DNA of 64,000 nucleotides from Apium graveolens (taxonomy: Eukaryota > Streptophyta > Magnoliopsida > Apiales > Apiaceae), in NCBI RefSeq assembly GCF_009905375.1, contig NC_133656.1, positions 233,315,111 to 233,379,110 of the forward strand, read 5' to 3'. This document shows, piece after piece, positions 45,501-57,107 of this stretch. A program made the translations under genes and the position numbers. The notes under the pieces were generated by a model. The model saw only the letters and a program-made list of their open reading frames with translations. It had not been told where the DNA came from and made no database searches. Each line of letters begins with the position of its first letter. The stretch's first letter is position 1.

Positions 45501-46398
45501 TGAAATTCGTAGGCTCAATCGAATTAGTTAAAGTGCAACTGTTCACGAATGAGACAATCTCTTTTGTCTTAGCAAATGAGACAAACTGTATCTAAATGAG
45601 ACATATACTATATGCAGCAGAATGTAGATTGCAGAAATATAAACATGCAATGCTGATAATATGATAATGCAAGAACACCAAATCTTTTCACTTGGTTCGG
45701 CCCCTATACCTAGTCTATGACCTACATCCAAGTCCCCATGCCAACTAGCATAGAGAATGTATTATATCCACTTAAATAAAGTACTTACAAAACTTTCCTT
45801 GATTACAATCTTGACCCTGAATGAAAGAACCCTTTCCCTAGCACACAGCTACTTAGCCTTGATCTTGTAATCAATACTCATACAACCCGGGACAAGTGAT
45901 ACAATACACCTTTCTTTCAAATACAAAGATAATAATGTGAAAGATTACAACTCGACTATAAACTCTTAATTAACTGGATAATCAATGAATGTAATTAAGA
46001 GAATGTTTTTCTCAGAAAGATATAAGATGGAAAGTGCAGAGAGTTGTGTGTTTCTGAAAAACACCAAGTCAAGTATATATAGAAAACATGTAACGGATAG
46101 ATTGTATTTCAAACTCTTTTGAATATAATAAAAGATAAGATTAGGTTTGAAATATTAGAATGTGTAAAACAAGTAATCCGTTTAGTATTGTTTCTTGAAA
46201 GAGATAAACCTGAGAAAGATAAGAAATTTGAAATAGGTTAGGTTTATCTAATATAGAGTTTGTTTTGAAAAGATAAGTCAAATGTTATCCAGTTAACTAA
46301 GTTAACATTTAAACAAAACTCTAATACTTATCTAACTAACTAACAATCTGATTTGTTGTAGACTTCTTCAATGCATCATCAGAAATCACGAATTTACA
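45501..46398 (-). repeat. 3' LTR of element 3
   Basis: 898 bp. Contains ATGAGACA at 45549, 45576 and 45596 (plus strand). Immediately right of it is TTCTCCCCCTTTT, the complement of the polypurine tract. Confidence 0.93.
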
Positions 46399-46804
46399 TT
46401 CTCCCCCTTTTATGATGATGCCAAGGGTAAAGAAGTGCTATGCCCCCCCTATCAAAAACACTTTAATCTCCTGTTGCAATATGTTAGATAATAACAGTGT
46501 ATATATGCAACAATCAGTTGATAATCATGAGAATATGCAAATGAAACATATGACTTATCAAATGAGAGAAGTAAACAAATGAGACAGCAAATAAGATTAA
46601 AAACCAAGCACCCAACAGTACTTAAAGTTATAAAACCTTAAATATTTAATCCAGCACATAACCAGTGCTATCCAAACTAAGCAATATTAAAAACCAAGTC
46701 TTAACCAACACAAACCAGATAACACAAACCCAGATAAAACGATCGTCTTAAACAAACACATTAAAAATTCTCCCCCTCAACATCATAAAAGGCGGGTAAA
46801 GAAA
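46399..46804 (-). other. Region between ORF3 and 3' LTR of element 3
   Basis: Non-coding; ATGAGACA at 46579 and near-copies just before it (ATGAAACA, ATGAGAGA). Confidence 0.6.
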
Positions 46805-48383
46805 CTAGTCAGAATCATCAACGTCGACAGGAGCAGAATCTTGAGTCTTTCTCTTTCCCTTGTTGTGGTAAACTGGAGGATCACCATACTCGGAGAACAG
46901 CTTGTCCAACTTGCCTTCATCTGGAGCTTTCCCATCCCTCTTGCGAAGCCATTCCAAGATATACGAACGATATTCAGCACGAGTCATCCCAAAAGCTTCG
47001 GGTGGAGGAACTGCAGGCAGGGGCAAAGGAGAAGTAATCTCGGCCAGAGTCATATCACCAAGCCAGTCCTTTTTCTGGTGCCATGGCATGCTTCGAGTAG
47101 AGACCTGCTGAGATATGTACTTGGTTTCTGTACCAAGTTTATAGAAAAAGCTTGACAAATTCTTCCTCCCAAGCCTTGGCAGTGGTAACCATTCCCTCAT
47201 GTGGCACACCAAACTCAAAATCTATAGCCCTACTCACCTTCTTATCATGGACATGTAAAATCTCCAACTTAGCATTTATTGATTCAAGAGAAGCAGTAAC
47301 AGACTTATTAAACATCTCATAGGAGGCACGCATCATACTGACTTGTGAAGTCAGGGATGCCAAAGACTCGATAGAAGCAAACTGAGTTTTAAGAGACTCC
47401 AAGAGATTTTTGTTTTCAGAAACTTTTGACAACAACGATTTCAATAAAACAGAGTCCTCTTGATCAGGATCAGACATATAGTGAGGAGACTCAGGAAACG
47501 AACCAAACGACTTATGACCCTCACCAAAAATAAGAACACCAGACTCAATAATCTCAATATTATTAGCAGACAGGACAGACAGATCTAACATAGTAGACAC
47601 TGGCTCAGTGTTATCATCATCAGAAACAATAGAAAAATGTCTAAAGATCTTTGTCAACAAAGCAGGAAAGGACAAGTTCATAGACTCATGAGACGCACAA
47701 TGACTCATGTATTTGATAATCAACGAAGCAATATCACAAGGAGTTTTAGTCATGAAAACCGAAATTAAAACAACATCTTGATAAGTTACACGGTCACGAC
47801 CACTCTTTCGAGATAAAAGATTTGTATGAAACAATTTAAAAAGCAATAAAGCAAGTGGAGTAAGATCATGTACCATGGGCTAAAGAGAGGTACCGATAAA
47901 GTTCTCACCAAGAATCACTTTCAGTTGTTCTTCATACTGTAATCCTGGAAACTCCATGAAAGCTGCATGCGTGGTATACGGACAGACATCGGAGCACGAG
48001 ATACCACAAACTCGAGATAACAAATTAGCATTGAACACAATCAGAACACCTTGAACCTCAGAATAAACCATATCCTCCTTCATCATTGAGAAATTAAAAT
48101 AAAATTCCCGAACCAAAGAAGGGTAAATAACATCTGGTGGGGATAAAAGAGGTTCACAACCGAGAGCGGAAAACAAATCAACAACACCCACTCGCTGAAG
48201 CAGAGCAAGATCACAAATACGTTCTTTAATAATGGGTTTTGACACGATTTTAGGCTGAGAAGATTTTTCGGGTGACATTGGAGTAGAGGTATCGGGATTA
48301 ATTCTTTGGCGTTTAAGAGAAGAAGATGATGGGTTAGGGGTTTTAGCGGATTTAGATTTGGATCGAGTATGAGGGGTCGACAT
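46805..48383 (-). pseudogene. ORF3 of element 3 (one stop, one frameshift)
   Basis: Starts at the ATG complementary to 48381-48383 (MSTPHTRSKSKSAK). A stop at about 47880 and a frameshift near 47145 break about 525 codons. The parts: a basic Ser/Lys-rich N-terminus; a globular domain (SLVREFYFNFSMMKED, VLIVFNANLLSRVCG) similar in pattern to the 'putative plant transposon protein' domain; helical segments; a coiled coil (SLLSKVSENKNLLESLKTQF); and a C-terminus ending in acidic residues. It is shorter than ORF3 of elements 1 and 2 but in the same place and with the same order of parts. No membrane segment. Confidence 0.75.
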
Positions 48384-48851
48384 TGTTGAAGGAGAAGAGA
48401 AACGTTTGGAAAGAGGAAAAGAAAAAAAAAGTTGAGATTAAATAGAACAAGAGAAGAATATGAAGAGTTAGAAGTGAGATAGAAGTAGAAAGGTGGAGTG
48501 TATCTCGAAAAACGAGGAGACGAACAGAGATTGAGAAGAAACAGATGGAGTAGTCAAATCAAAGTGAAAGACTTGAAGGAAAATGCATGCAACTCGGTTC
48601 AGTTCCAAAGTTCAAGAGTCCCATCAAATAATTACATATAAAATATAATTAAGACTGAAACACGCAAACTAATTAAACCAAACACGGCAATTAATTCATA
48701 AAAATTCATCAATAAATTCCATAGATAAATCAGCATTAAATTAATCAAATAATTAAACACTCGATTATACAATTTCAGTCACAAAGATGAATTATGCAAA
48801 TAATTGACACAAATAAGCTAAATAGTATGCATGCAAGGATGTAAAAATGAA
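48384..48851 (-). promoter_or_regulatory. Pyrimidine-rich leader of element 3 ORF3
   Basis: On the minus strand the 230 bp before the ORF3 ATG is strongly C/T-rich (TTTTTTTTTCTTTTCCTC near the end), with a TATTTAAT box about 60 bp before the ATG. It parallels the promoter-like leaders before ORF3 in elements 1 and 2. Confidence 0.45.
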
Positions 48852-51800
48852 TTAATGAGAGATAGTGCACATACCAAATTCACGTCTCATAAGACAAAAA
48901 CGGTCTTCACCTAAAGGTTTGGTGAAAATATCAGCTCTTTGCTTATCAGTTGAGATATAAATTAACTCAATATTACCTTTTGAGACATTATCTCGCAGAA
49001 AATGGTGACGAACATCAATATGCTTAGTACGAGAATGCATAACAGGATTTTTAGAAATATTAATAGCAGAGGTATTATCACAATAAATTGGAATATTTGT
49101 ATAAGAAATATCAAAATCCTGCAATGTTTGTTGCATCCACAAAATTTGAGCACAGCAACTACCAGCTGCAATGTATTCTCCTTCAGCAGTAGAAAGAGCT
49201 ACAGATGTTTGCTTTTTACTGTGCCATGCAACCAAACAATCACCTAAATATTCACACGCACCACTTGTACTTTTTCTATCAACCTGTGACCCTGCATAGT
49301 CAGCATCTGAAAAACCAATTAAGTTAAAAGAAGTAGAACTAGGATAAAATATTCAAAGATCTCTAGTTCCCTTAAGATACTTAAAAATCCGTTTAACTGC
49401 ATTCAGATGAGATTCTTTCGGTTGAGATTGAAAACGAGCACAAAGACAAACACTATACATAATATCAGGACGAGAAGCAGTTAAATATAATAACGAGCCG
49501 ATCATACCTCGATATTTAGTAATATCTACAGGTGTACCTTGTTCATCTTTAGTGAGCTTGACAGTTGTACTCATCGGAGTAGCTTTAGCAGAAATATTTT
49601 CTAATGCAAATCTCTTAAGCAAATCATTCACATACTTACTTTGATGTATGAAAATACCTGCAGCAGATTGGTTAATTTGCAAGCCTAGAAAATATTGCAA
49701 TTCACCCATTAAACTCATATCAAATTCTTTATGCATGCAGTTAGAAAACCACTTACACAAAGATTCATCAGTTGATCCAAACACAATATCATCTACATAA
49801 ACCTGTACTAATTGAAAATGATGGCGTTTATGAAAAATAAAAAGAGTTGGATCGAGTGTACCACGAGTGAAACCATTCTTTAGCAAAAACTGACTGAGAC
49901 GCTCATACCAACATCGAGGGGACTGTTTCAATCCATAAACAGACTTTTTGAGCTTGTAGACATAGTGTGGATATTTTTTATGAATGAAACCTGGAGGCTG
50001 CTTCAAATAAACTTCTTCCTTAAGATGACCATTTAAAAATGTGCTTTTAACGTCCATTTGGTAAAGCTTGAATCCTTTGTGAGCTGCAAATGCCATTAGA
50101 ATCCGAATAGCTTCGAGACGAGCTACAGGGGCATATGTCTCGTCGAAATCAATTCCTTCCTGTTGGTTGTATCCCTGAGCCACCAGACGAGCTTTATTCC
50201 GAATAATGTTACCATCTTCATCCTTCTTGTTCTTAAAAACCCAACGAGTACCGATGACTTTTGTATTAGAAGGAGGAGAGACAAGTTCCCAGACTTGACA
50301 ACGTTCAAACTGGTTCAATTCTTCTTGCATGGCAACCGACCAACATTCATTTATAACAGCTTCTTGAGCATTTTTCGGTTCAAATTCAACAACAAAGGCA
50401 CAGAATGCACATAAGTTATGAAGCCTGCTTCGCGTAGAAATCCCTTGATCTAAATCAGTAAGAAGATTATCTGGTGGATGATTCTTCACAGTCCTAGAAG
50501 ACTTGGGAAGTTGAATATTACTCATCTCTTCCTTATTAGAATTGTCTGCTTGGAAATGAATAGGAGTTGTCTCATTCAAAAGAGACTGCCTCATTTCCGC
50601 TTGTGAAGATTTATCCAGAGGAGTAACAGAATTCACATTTGAAACACTGTCGGGAGTCTTTGGAGAGCCAGAAGATTCATCTGAAGCTTGAGTAGATCCC
50701 GAAGAATTATTAGAAGACTGAGATGGACATGGAGAGTCTTGACTGCTTGATTTGTCAGAATGAGACTGACTCTTTTCAGAATGAGAATGTCTCATTTGGG
50801 AATGAGACGATAGATTCGCAACATCTTCTTCAATTTGAGATATCTTCAAGGCAGATTCATTAAATGCAATGTTGATAGATTCTTCAACTTTGAGCTTGAT
50901 AGAATTATAAACTCTATAGGCCTTGCTTGTAGTGGAATATCCCAAGAAAATTCCTTCCGTAGACTTAGCATCAAATTTTCCTCGAGTGTTCTGTGTATCT
51001 AAGATAAAACATTTTGAACCAAATACTCGAAAATAACTGATGTTAGGCGTTTTATTCTTAAGCAATTCATAAGGAGTTTTAAGCAAAATAGGACGAATAA
51101 GCACTCTATTTAACACATAACAGGAAGTGTTTGCCGCTTCTGCCCAGAATTTACGTGGCAGATTACTTTCATGAAGAAGAGTACGAGCAGTTTCCTGTAG
51201 AGTTCTGTTTTTGCGTTCAACAACTCCGTTTTGTTGAGGTGTACGCGGGGCAGAGAATTCATGAGTAATGCCTCTAGATTTGCAGAAAGTTACGAAATCT
51301 TTCTCGAATTCTCCTCCATGATCACTACGAATAGTCTTGAGCTTTAAAGAATACTTAGTCTCAAGGTTAGTAATAAGATCTTTGAATTCACTAAAAGCTT
51401 CATCTTTAGTACGCAAGAATAACACCCAAGTAAAACGAGAGTAATAATCTACTATAACGAAAGCATAATTCTTACCTCCCAAACTTACATATCTTTCTGG
51501 ACCAAAAAGATCTAGATGTAACAATTGCAAAGGAACAGAAGTTGTTACTTTATTCTTAGCAGTAAAGGAAGTTTTCACCTATTTTCCAAGCTGGCAAGCT
51601 GAAAATGGTTCTGACTTCTTGTATTTCAGCTTTGGTAAACCTCAAACTAACTCATGTGAAGATATCTTTCGAAGTAGATCCATATGAACATGACCAAGAC
51701 GCCTATGCCACAGATTCTGTTGTTCTTGAACGGTAGCTAGACAGATTTCTTCTTGATGCTCATCAAAATCTAACACAAAGATGTTTCCTTTTCTTTTGGC

Positions 51801-52120
51801 TACTAAAGCAAACTCGTTAGCTTTATTACCAATATAACAAACATCTTTATCGAACTTAACACTATGACCAGCATCAGTTAACTGACTTACACTAATAATA
51901 TTATACTTTAGACCATCAACTAGACGAACATTATTAATAGCAAACTTGTCATTACCTATGGTACCTTTACCTACAATACGTACGGTAGTGGAATCTCCAA
52001 GAGTAACTAAGCCTCCCTCTTTAGCGATTAATGAGAGAAACTTTGATTTATCTCCAGTCATGTGATGAGATCAAACGCTATCAATAATCCACTTGTTTCG
52101 AGGAACATGGACTTTAAAAC
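48852..52120 (-). pseudogene. pol: Pol of element 3 (four in-frame stops)
   Basis: Protease, integrase ([16 protein letters not shown]), linker, reverse transcriptase (YVDDIVFGS) and RNase H (STAEGEY, CDNTS) in one frame. Stops occur within the protease active-site motif (about 52071, where Asp-Ser is followed by Val and a stop), at about 51641, at about 51580 and at 49353-49355. The first destroys the protease. Resemblance to pol of elements 1 and 2 is strong throughout. In the linker a perfect hairpin is built from the element's own motif (50789-50808). Confidence 0.9.
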
Positions 52121-52138
52121 AGACCTGCAAAAGATCCT

Positions 52139-53901
52139 TTATCTCTTAGGTACCCACGTGGCTTTGGGTCCTGGAATGTTAGTATCATAAATCTTATACA
52201 AATGCCTGTCAGATTTCTTAATCCACTTTTGAATAATATTAACTGATTTATGCACAGATTTATATCTAGTTGCTGAGTTAGTATCGTGGCCCTTAATACC
52301 ACATAACCGAGATGCAGAATTAGTGTGACCAGATTTGCCACAGTCTTGACATTTTTCATAAGGCATCTTGTATTTCATAGGAGTTCTTTTGTAGCCACTT
52401 TGAAAAACTTTCTTCTTATTGGCTGATCCATACCCCAAACCTTCCTTGTCAAGAGAAGATTTTTGTTGGGCAAGTAAAGCATTCAAGGTTCCTTCTCCAT
52501 GAAAACATTTGGCTAGATCAGTTTCCAGCTGGGCAACCTTTTGCTCGAGTTCAGGAACTATAGAATCAGAAGATGCATTTGATTCGGCAGAAAAAGTTTC
52601 CTTCTTTAATGCATCAAGACATGCATCTTTCATCTCGATCTCATTTTTGAGGTAGTTGACTTAATCTTTCAGCTTAGAGACCTTCTCAGATAGTAGCTTG
52701 TTTTCTTCTACTAAGGATTCATCTTTGATGGAATCATCAACCTCATTGAGAACCTCACTCAATGCTTGTTTAAGATACGCATTCTTTTCTCTTAACTTTC
52801 TATTTTGAGCCTGCAAGGTTAGTACATCCTGAAATATATATGAATTTTTATTAATTTGAACAGTATGTACCTCATCATTGTCACTAGAGTCAGATTCAAG
52901 TCCAGCAAAGCATGTTGAGCTAACTCATCGTCTGAGTCAATTTCCACTTCAGAATCATCATCACTCCATGTGAGTAAAGCTTTCTTTTTGGCTTTGAGCT
53001 TGTAGCAATCTTTCTTGAAGTGACCTTTCTTTCCACACTCAAAGCATGCATCCTTGTTTTGATTATTTTTGCCTTCCTTGCTTGAACTAGGTCTGAATTC
53101 TTTCTTTGGAAATGAAGACTTCATGGGTCGTTTAGATGCATTCTTTTTGGCCAGAAATTTGTGGAACTTCTTAGTGAGAAGTGCAATCTCCTCATCAGAA
53201 TCTTCAGAAGAATCACCTGCATCTGCATTAAGAGCTAGAGTCTTTTTCATGGGGGCTTCATCTTCTTCATCATATCTACGTAGTTGGTTCTCGAATTCTT
53301 CCAATTCACTGAACAGTGTTAGAGTATCCATAGTCGAAAGTAGGGTCGAATCCTGCAGAATGGTAACCTTTGGAGCAAATTTTTTTGGCATTGCTCTGAG
53401 GATTTTCCTATTAATCTCAGATTGAGGAATGATCCTTTCCAGAAGTGAGATAGAGTTCATTAATGTCAGAAACCTCCCTTGAGCATCTCGAACGCTTTCA
53501 TCTCTTTCCAACCTGAAACCTTCATAGTCACTCATTAGCATACTTAATTTTACTTCACGTACCTTAGACGTGCCTTCGTGGCTGACTTTGATCGTATCCC
53601 AGATCTGCTTGGCAGTAGTACATGCTGATACTTTTCTTAATTCTGTAGCTACCATGCCATTGAGAAGATAATTCATAGCTTTAGCATTGGAGTTCATTGC
53701 ATTCACTTCTTCAGGAGAAAGATCCTTGAGAGATTTTGGCTTCCCTTCTTTCATGGGAATTGTAAAACCATTTTCTACAGCATCCCATTCGAATGCATCA
53801 CGCTGGAGAAAGATTTTCATCCGGAACTTCTAGTCATTATAGTTTTCAGCACCATGAAACAGTGGTGGATAATTGTTTGAATATCTATCTGGTTGAGCCA
53901 T
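52139..53901 (-). pseudogene. gag: Gag of element 3 (stops and frameshift)
   Basis: The natural ATG is complementary to 53899-53901 (MAQPDRYSNNYPP). A stop at codon 24 (53830-53832) follows, then a long frame to a frameshift near 52905, another stop near 52663, and a final segment ending at 52139. Visible parts: the copia Gag core, a CCHC knuckle (CFECGKKGHFKKDC) near 53040, an acidic stretch, a coiled-coil-like region and a second Cys/His cluster (CQDCGKSGH) near 52345. It ends with the ATWVPK word shared with element 1. Confidence 0.88.
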
Positions 53902-53946
53902 GGATCGCTAGCAAAATAAACACTAAAAAGAGAATTAAATGCACCT

Positions 53947-53958
53947 GCTCTGATATCA
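53947..53958 (-). other. Primer binding site, element 3
   Basis: Minus strand TGATATCAGAGC, one base different from the initiator tRNA-Met complement, two bases inside the 5' LTR. Confidence 0.85.
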
Positions 53959-53960
53959 AA

Positions 53961-54860
53961 TGAAATTCGTAGGCTCAATCGAATTAGTCAAAGTGCAACT
54001 GTTCACGAATGAGACAGTCTCTTTTGTCTTAGTAAATGAGACAAACTGTATCTAAATGAGACAGATACTATATATTCAGCAGAATGTAAATTGCAGAAAT
54101 ATAAACATGCAATGCTGATAATATGATAATGCAAGAACACCGAATCTTTTCACTTGGTTCGACCCCTATACGTAGTCTATGGCGTACATCCAAGTCCCCA
54201 TGCCAACTAGCATAGAGAATGTATTATATCCACTTAAATAAAGTACTTACAAAACTTTCCTTGATTACAATCTTGGCCCTGAATGAAAGAACCCTTTCCC
54301 TAACACACAGCTACTTGGCTTTGATCTTGTAATCAATACTCCCACAACCCGAGACAAGTGATACAATACACTTTTCTTTCAAATACAAAGATAATAATGT
54401 GAAAGATTACAACTCGACTATAAACTCTTAATTAACTGGATAATCAATGAATGTAATTAGGAGGATGTTTTTCTCAGAAAGATATAAGATGGAAAGTGCA
54501 GAGAGTTGTGTGTTTCTGAAAAACACCAAGTCAAGTATATATAGAAAACATGTAACATATAGATTGTATTTCAAACTCTTTTGAATATAATAAAAGATAA
54601 GATTAGGTTTGAAATATTAGAATGTGTAAAACAAGTAATCCGTTTAGTATTGTTTCTTGAAAGAGATAAACCTGAAAAAGATAAGTAATTTGAAATATGT
54701 TAGCTTTATCTAATATAGAGTTTGTTTTGAAAAGATAAGTCAAATGTTATCCAGTTAACTAAGTTAACATTTAAACAAAGATCTAATACTTATCTAACTA
54801 ACTAACAATCTGATTTGTTGTAGACTTCTTCAATGCATCATCAGAAATCACGGATTAACA
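53961..54860 (-). repeat. 5' LTR of element 3
   Basis: 900 bp. ATGAGACA at 54009, 54036 and 54056 (plus strand). A minus-strand TATATATA box lies near 54535-54543. Confidence 0.93.
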
Positions 54861-54865
54861 GAATT

Positions 54866-55620
54866 TGCCCTAAGATGCTTGATAGTATTATACAAATTGT
54901 GTGTGCATGCAGAGATAACAGTAGTGCCATGTTTTGGGCACCATCTACGTGTGTGTCAGTGTGAAGAATGTAGAGTAATGTATTAAGGTATTACCTCAGA
55001 ACAGAACTAATGAAAAAGAATAACAAAGAACAAGGGAGATGACAAAGAAGGATGATTACCTTCAAGGATGTGCAGATCATTATAAATATTAGATGCTAGT
55101 TAGTTGTGCATCACTAAAGCTTAAATTCTGGTAAACTACTGTGTTAATATGCCTGATCATGAAGTTGGTATTTGGAACGAGTACTCTCTCTGTCCGTTCC
55201 ATAACCACATTTTCGAGTTTATCCAAAGCAAAGAACTGTAGGATGAATGCTGGCAGTTGGACTGGAGTAGTAATAGTTAATGGTCTGGTTCAATTTAATT
55301 TACCAGATACAAAGAATTTTACTCTCCTGATCAATTTTTCAAAATATATATATTTTTTAATTTTATCTAGTTTACCGCTCAAATTTCAATGAGTAATCGA
55401 TAACAAATCCGATTAACAGACAATGAAATAATGAACAAGAATCAACGAAAATTATCATTAATAAGTAATCTATATATAGACAATTGTAATGCATATACCT
55501 ATTATTTAAACAAAATCATTCAACCGAGTAAGCAAAACGACTCAAAAAGAACTATGAGAACCGTAGTCAGTAGTAGAGAATTAGACAACTAGTAATGCAC
55601 AGATCAGTTACTTGCCCAAG
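54866..55620. other. Intergenic between element 3 and the NAC gene
   Basis: Continuation of the flank left of element 3, then the 3' side of the NAC gene. An 83-codon frame at 55141-55392 shows no family features. No gene called. Confidence 0.5.
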
Positions 55621-56676
55621 CTATCTCAGACACATCTTTTTATTGCTCCCATGCAGATTCTCCTCTTCCAGTTTCCTCTTCCCAAGCTTGCTGCTGCTAT
55701 CTTCAACGTGCTCGTCTTCTTGACCAGAAGTCAGCAAGTCATTATACCAATTGATGTCAAAACCGGGATCCCCAGCAAACTCACCCAACTCTGGATAACT
55801 ATTGTTATATAGATCATTACCAGCTAGATAATTATCAAAATCGCCAAAACCATTATCCATCTTAAGTAAATTTTCTGAAGTTAAAGACTCGGTGTTCTCA
55901 GTATTAGCACCAACACCGTTATACATCTCAACCATACTTTTCGATGTCAAATTTCCCGTTCCCTCCAAATCATTCTCCAAAACCCCAACACTCTCTCCCT
56001 CAAGATTATCACCAACAGCAGTATTCATCTCATCAACACTTTTTGAAGTTAAATACTCAGCTCCCTCCAGATTCTCATTCTTGATTTGACATTCACCACT
56101 ATGATTAGGACCATGAGAAACACTTTTAGAAGGTGGAGGCTTCTTAGAAGAATCATATGTGATCTTACAAAGAACAAGATCGCCTTTCAGGCCCTTATTA
56201 ATCCCCGATAAGGAGAACTCGTGCATCTTAAAGTATCCGGCCTTATCAAGTTCAAATTCAGCCCCGACATCATTAATCTCAAAAACCAGCAATCTCTTCT
56301 CTCCGATCACATTACCCTTACAATCCCTGATTTTACAATTTGTTTTTCCACCCCAGGTACCACAGCCAGCCTTCTTACTAGTATTGTCTCTACTTCTACT
56401 TGTGGTCGCCTTACTGCTCTCAGAAGTACGCAACTTAGACAATGTTGTGAAGACGTAAATAAACCTCTCAGTAAGGTTATTTTGGGAGTCCATCCAAGAA
56501 TTAACATCGAACATCTGCCAGGGAGTAGAATTAGGAGTGTAGAGTTCAACGGTATCGATGAAATTGCATTGCAGCTTCTGTCCAAGAACCTTGGGTTTTA
56601 AGTAATAACTAATTAGTTCTTCATCCTTTGGGTAGAATCTGTATCCAGGAGGCAATTTGATATCTTCACCCATCAT
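55621..56676 (-). CDS. NAC-domain transcription factor, divergent, single exon
   Basis: 351 aa from the ATG at 56676 (MMGEDIKLPPGYRFYP). The upstream codon in frame is TTG, so it is not used. The N-terminal NAC DNA-binding domain (about 8-175) shows subdomain A (LPPGYRFYPKDEELISYYL), a middle with an inserted Ser/Thr/Arg-rich loop, CGTWGGKTNCKI, EKRLLVFE, MHEFSL and LVLCKITYD. These match the order of NAC subdomains but differ from the usual W-K-A-T-G and Y-R words. A Ser/Pro linker is followed by three imperfect repeats ending LTSKSVDEM/LTSKSMVEM/LTSENLLKM, and a C-terminal basic cluster (GKRK, then NKK) that may be a bipartite nuclear signal. No intron, whereas many NAC genes have two. Function beyond DNA binding cannot be read. 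Confidence 0.85.
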   Translation of the reverse strand: MMGEDIKLPPGYRFYPKDEELISYYLKPKVLGQKLQCNFIDTVELYTPNSTPWQMFDVNSWMDSQNNLTERFIYVFTTLSKLRTSESSKATTSRSRDNTSKKAGCGTWGGKTNCKIRDCKGNVIGEKRLLVFEINDVGAEFELDKAGYFKMHEFSLSGINKGLKGDLVLCKITYDSSKKPPPSKSVSHGPNHSGECQIKNENLEGAEYLTSKSVDEMNTAVGDNLEGESVGVLENDLEGTGNLTSKSMVEMYNGVGANTENTESLTSENLLKMDNGFGDFDNYLAGNDLYNNSYPELGEFAGDPGFDINWYNDLLTSGQEDEHVEDSSSKLGKRKLEEENLHGSNKKMCLR

Positions 56677-56692
56677 CAATGTGTGTCTCTAT

Positions 56693-56705
56693 GACAGAGA
56701 GAGAG

Positions 56706-56737
<32 letters not shown>

Positions 56738-56788
56738 GGAGGGAGAGAGAGAGAGAGAGTGATAGAGAGAGAGAGGGAGAGGGAGGGA

Positions 56789-56834
<46 letters not shown>
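56693..56834. repeat. GA-rich microsatellite in the NAC 5' UTR
   Basis: About 140 bp of GA units with GGGA and TAGA interruptions immediately upstream of the NAC ATG (CT-rich on the coding strand). The long frames across it are artefacts of the repeat. Confidence 0.95.
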
Positions 56835-56837
<3 letters not shown>

Positions 56838-56917
56838 CCAATGTGTGTCTGTACACGCGAGAGAGAGTTAGAGATCTTTGCTGTAGCACCGGTTGTTATC
56901 ACCCCGCCATGGCGCCA

Positions 56918-56925
56918 TTTATATA
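56918..56925 (-). promoter_or_regulatory. TATA box of the NAC gene
   Basis: Minus strand TATATAAA about 245 bp before the ATG, just upstream of the GA tract. A GGCGCC palindrome is adjacent. Confidence 0.6.
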
Positions 56926-57107
56926 AGAACAGTTAGGTGTATGTAATTCAATTAAATAAAAACAATATTTGATTTTGGTTAGGATTTCTTAATACTTCTT
57001 TCATGTTTTGATTATAATATGTAATTTCTAGTATGTTTTTGTTATTTTTAACCTTTTGATATCGGCAGTTAAGTTATTTTTTTTTTTGAGAAAGGTAGTT
57101 TTATAAA

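Larger units (their letters stand above)
45501..54860 (-). mobile_element. Element 3: decayed SIRE-type Ty1/copia retrotransposon, minus strand
   Basis: 9360 bp. The LTRs (45501-46398 and 53961-54860) differ at roughly 30 sites by eye. Flanks read GAATG on the left and GAATT on the right, probably one diverged 5-bp duplication. On the minus strand the order is LTR, primer site, gag, pol, leader, ORF3, purine tract (AAAAGGGGGAGAA), LTR. All coding regions carry stops or frameshifts. Its scattered motif is ATGAGACA/TGTCTCAT. Confidence 0.93.

Noticed and set aside
53069..53425. 118-codon plus-strand frame opposite gag of element 3
   Set aside because: Shadow frame of the acidic/basic gag sequence.
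56666..56926. Long frames across the GA tract on both strands
   Set aside because: Dinucleotide repeats give open frames in several phases; Ser-Leu or Arg-Glu repeats are artefacts.
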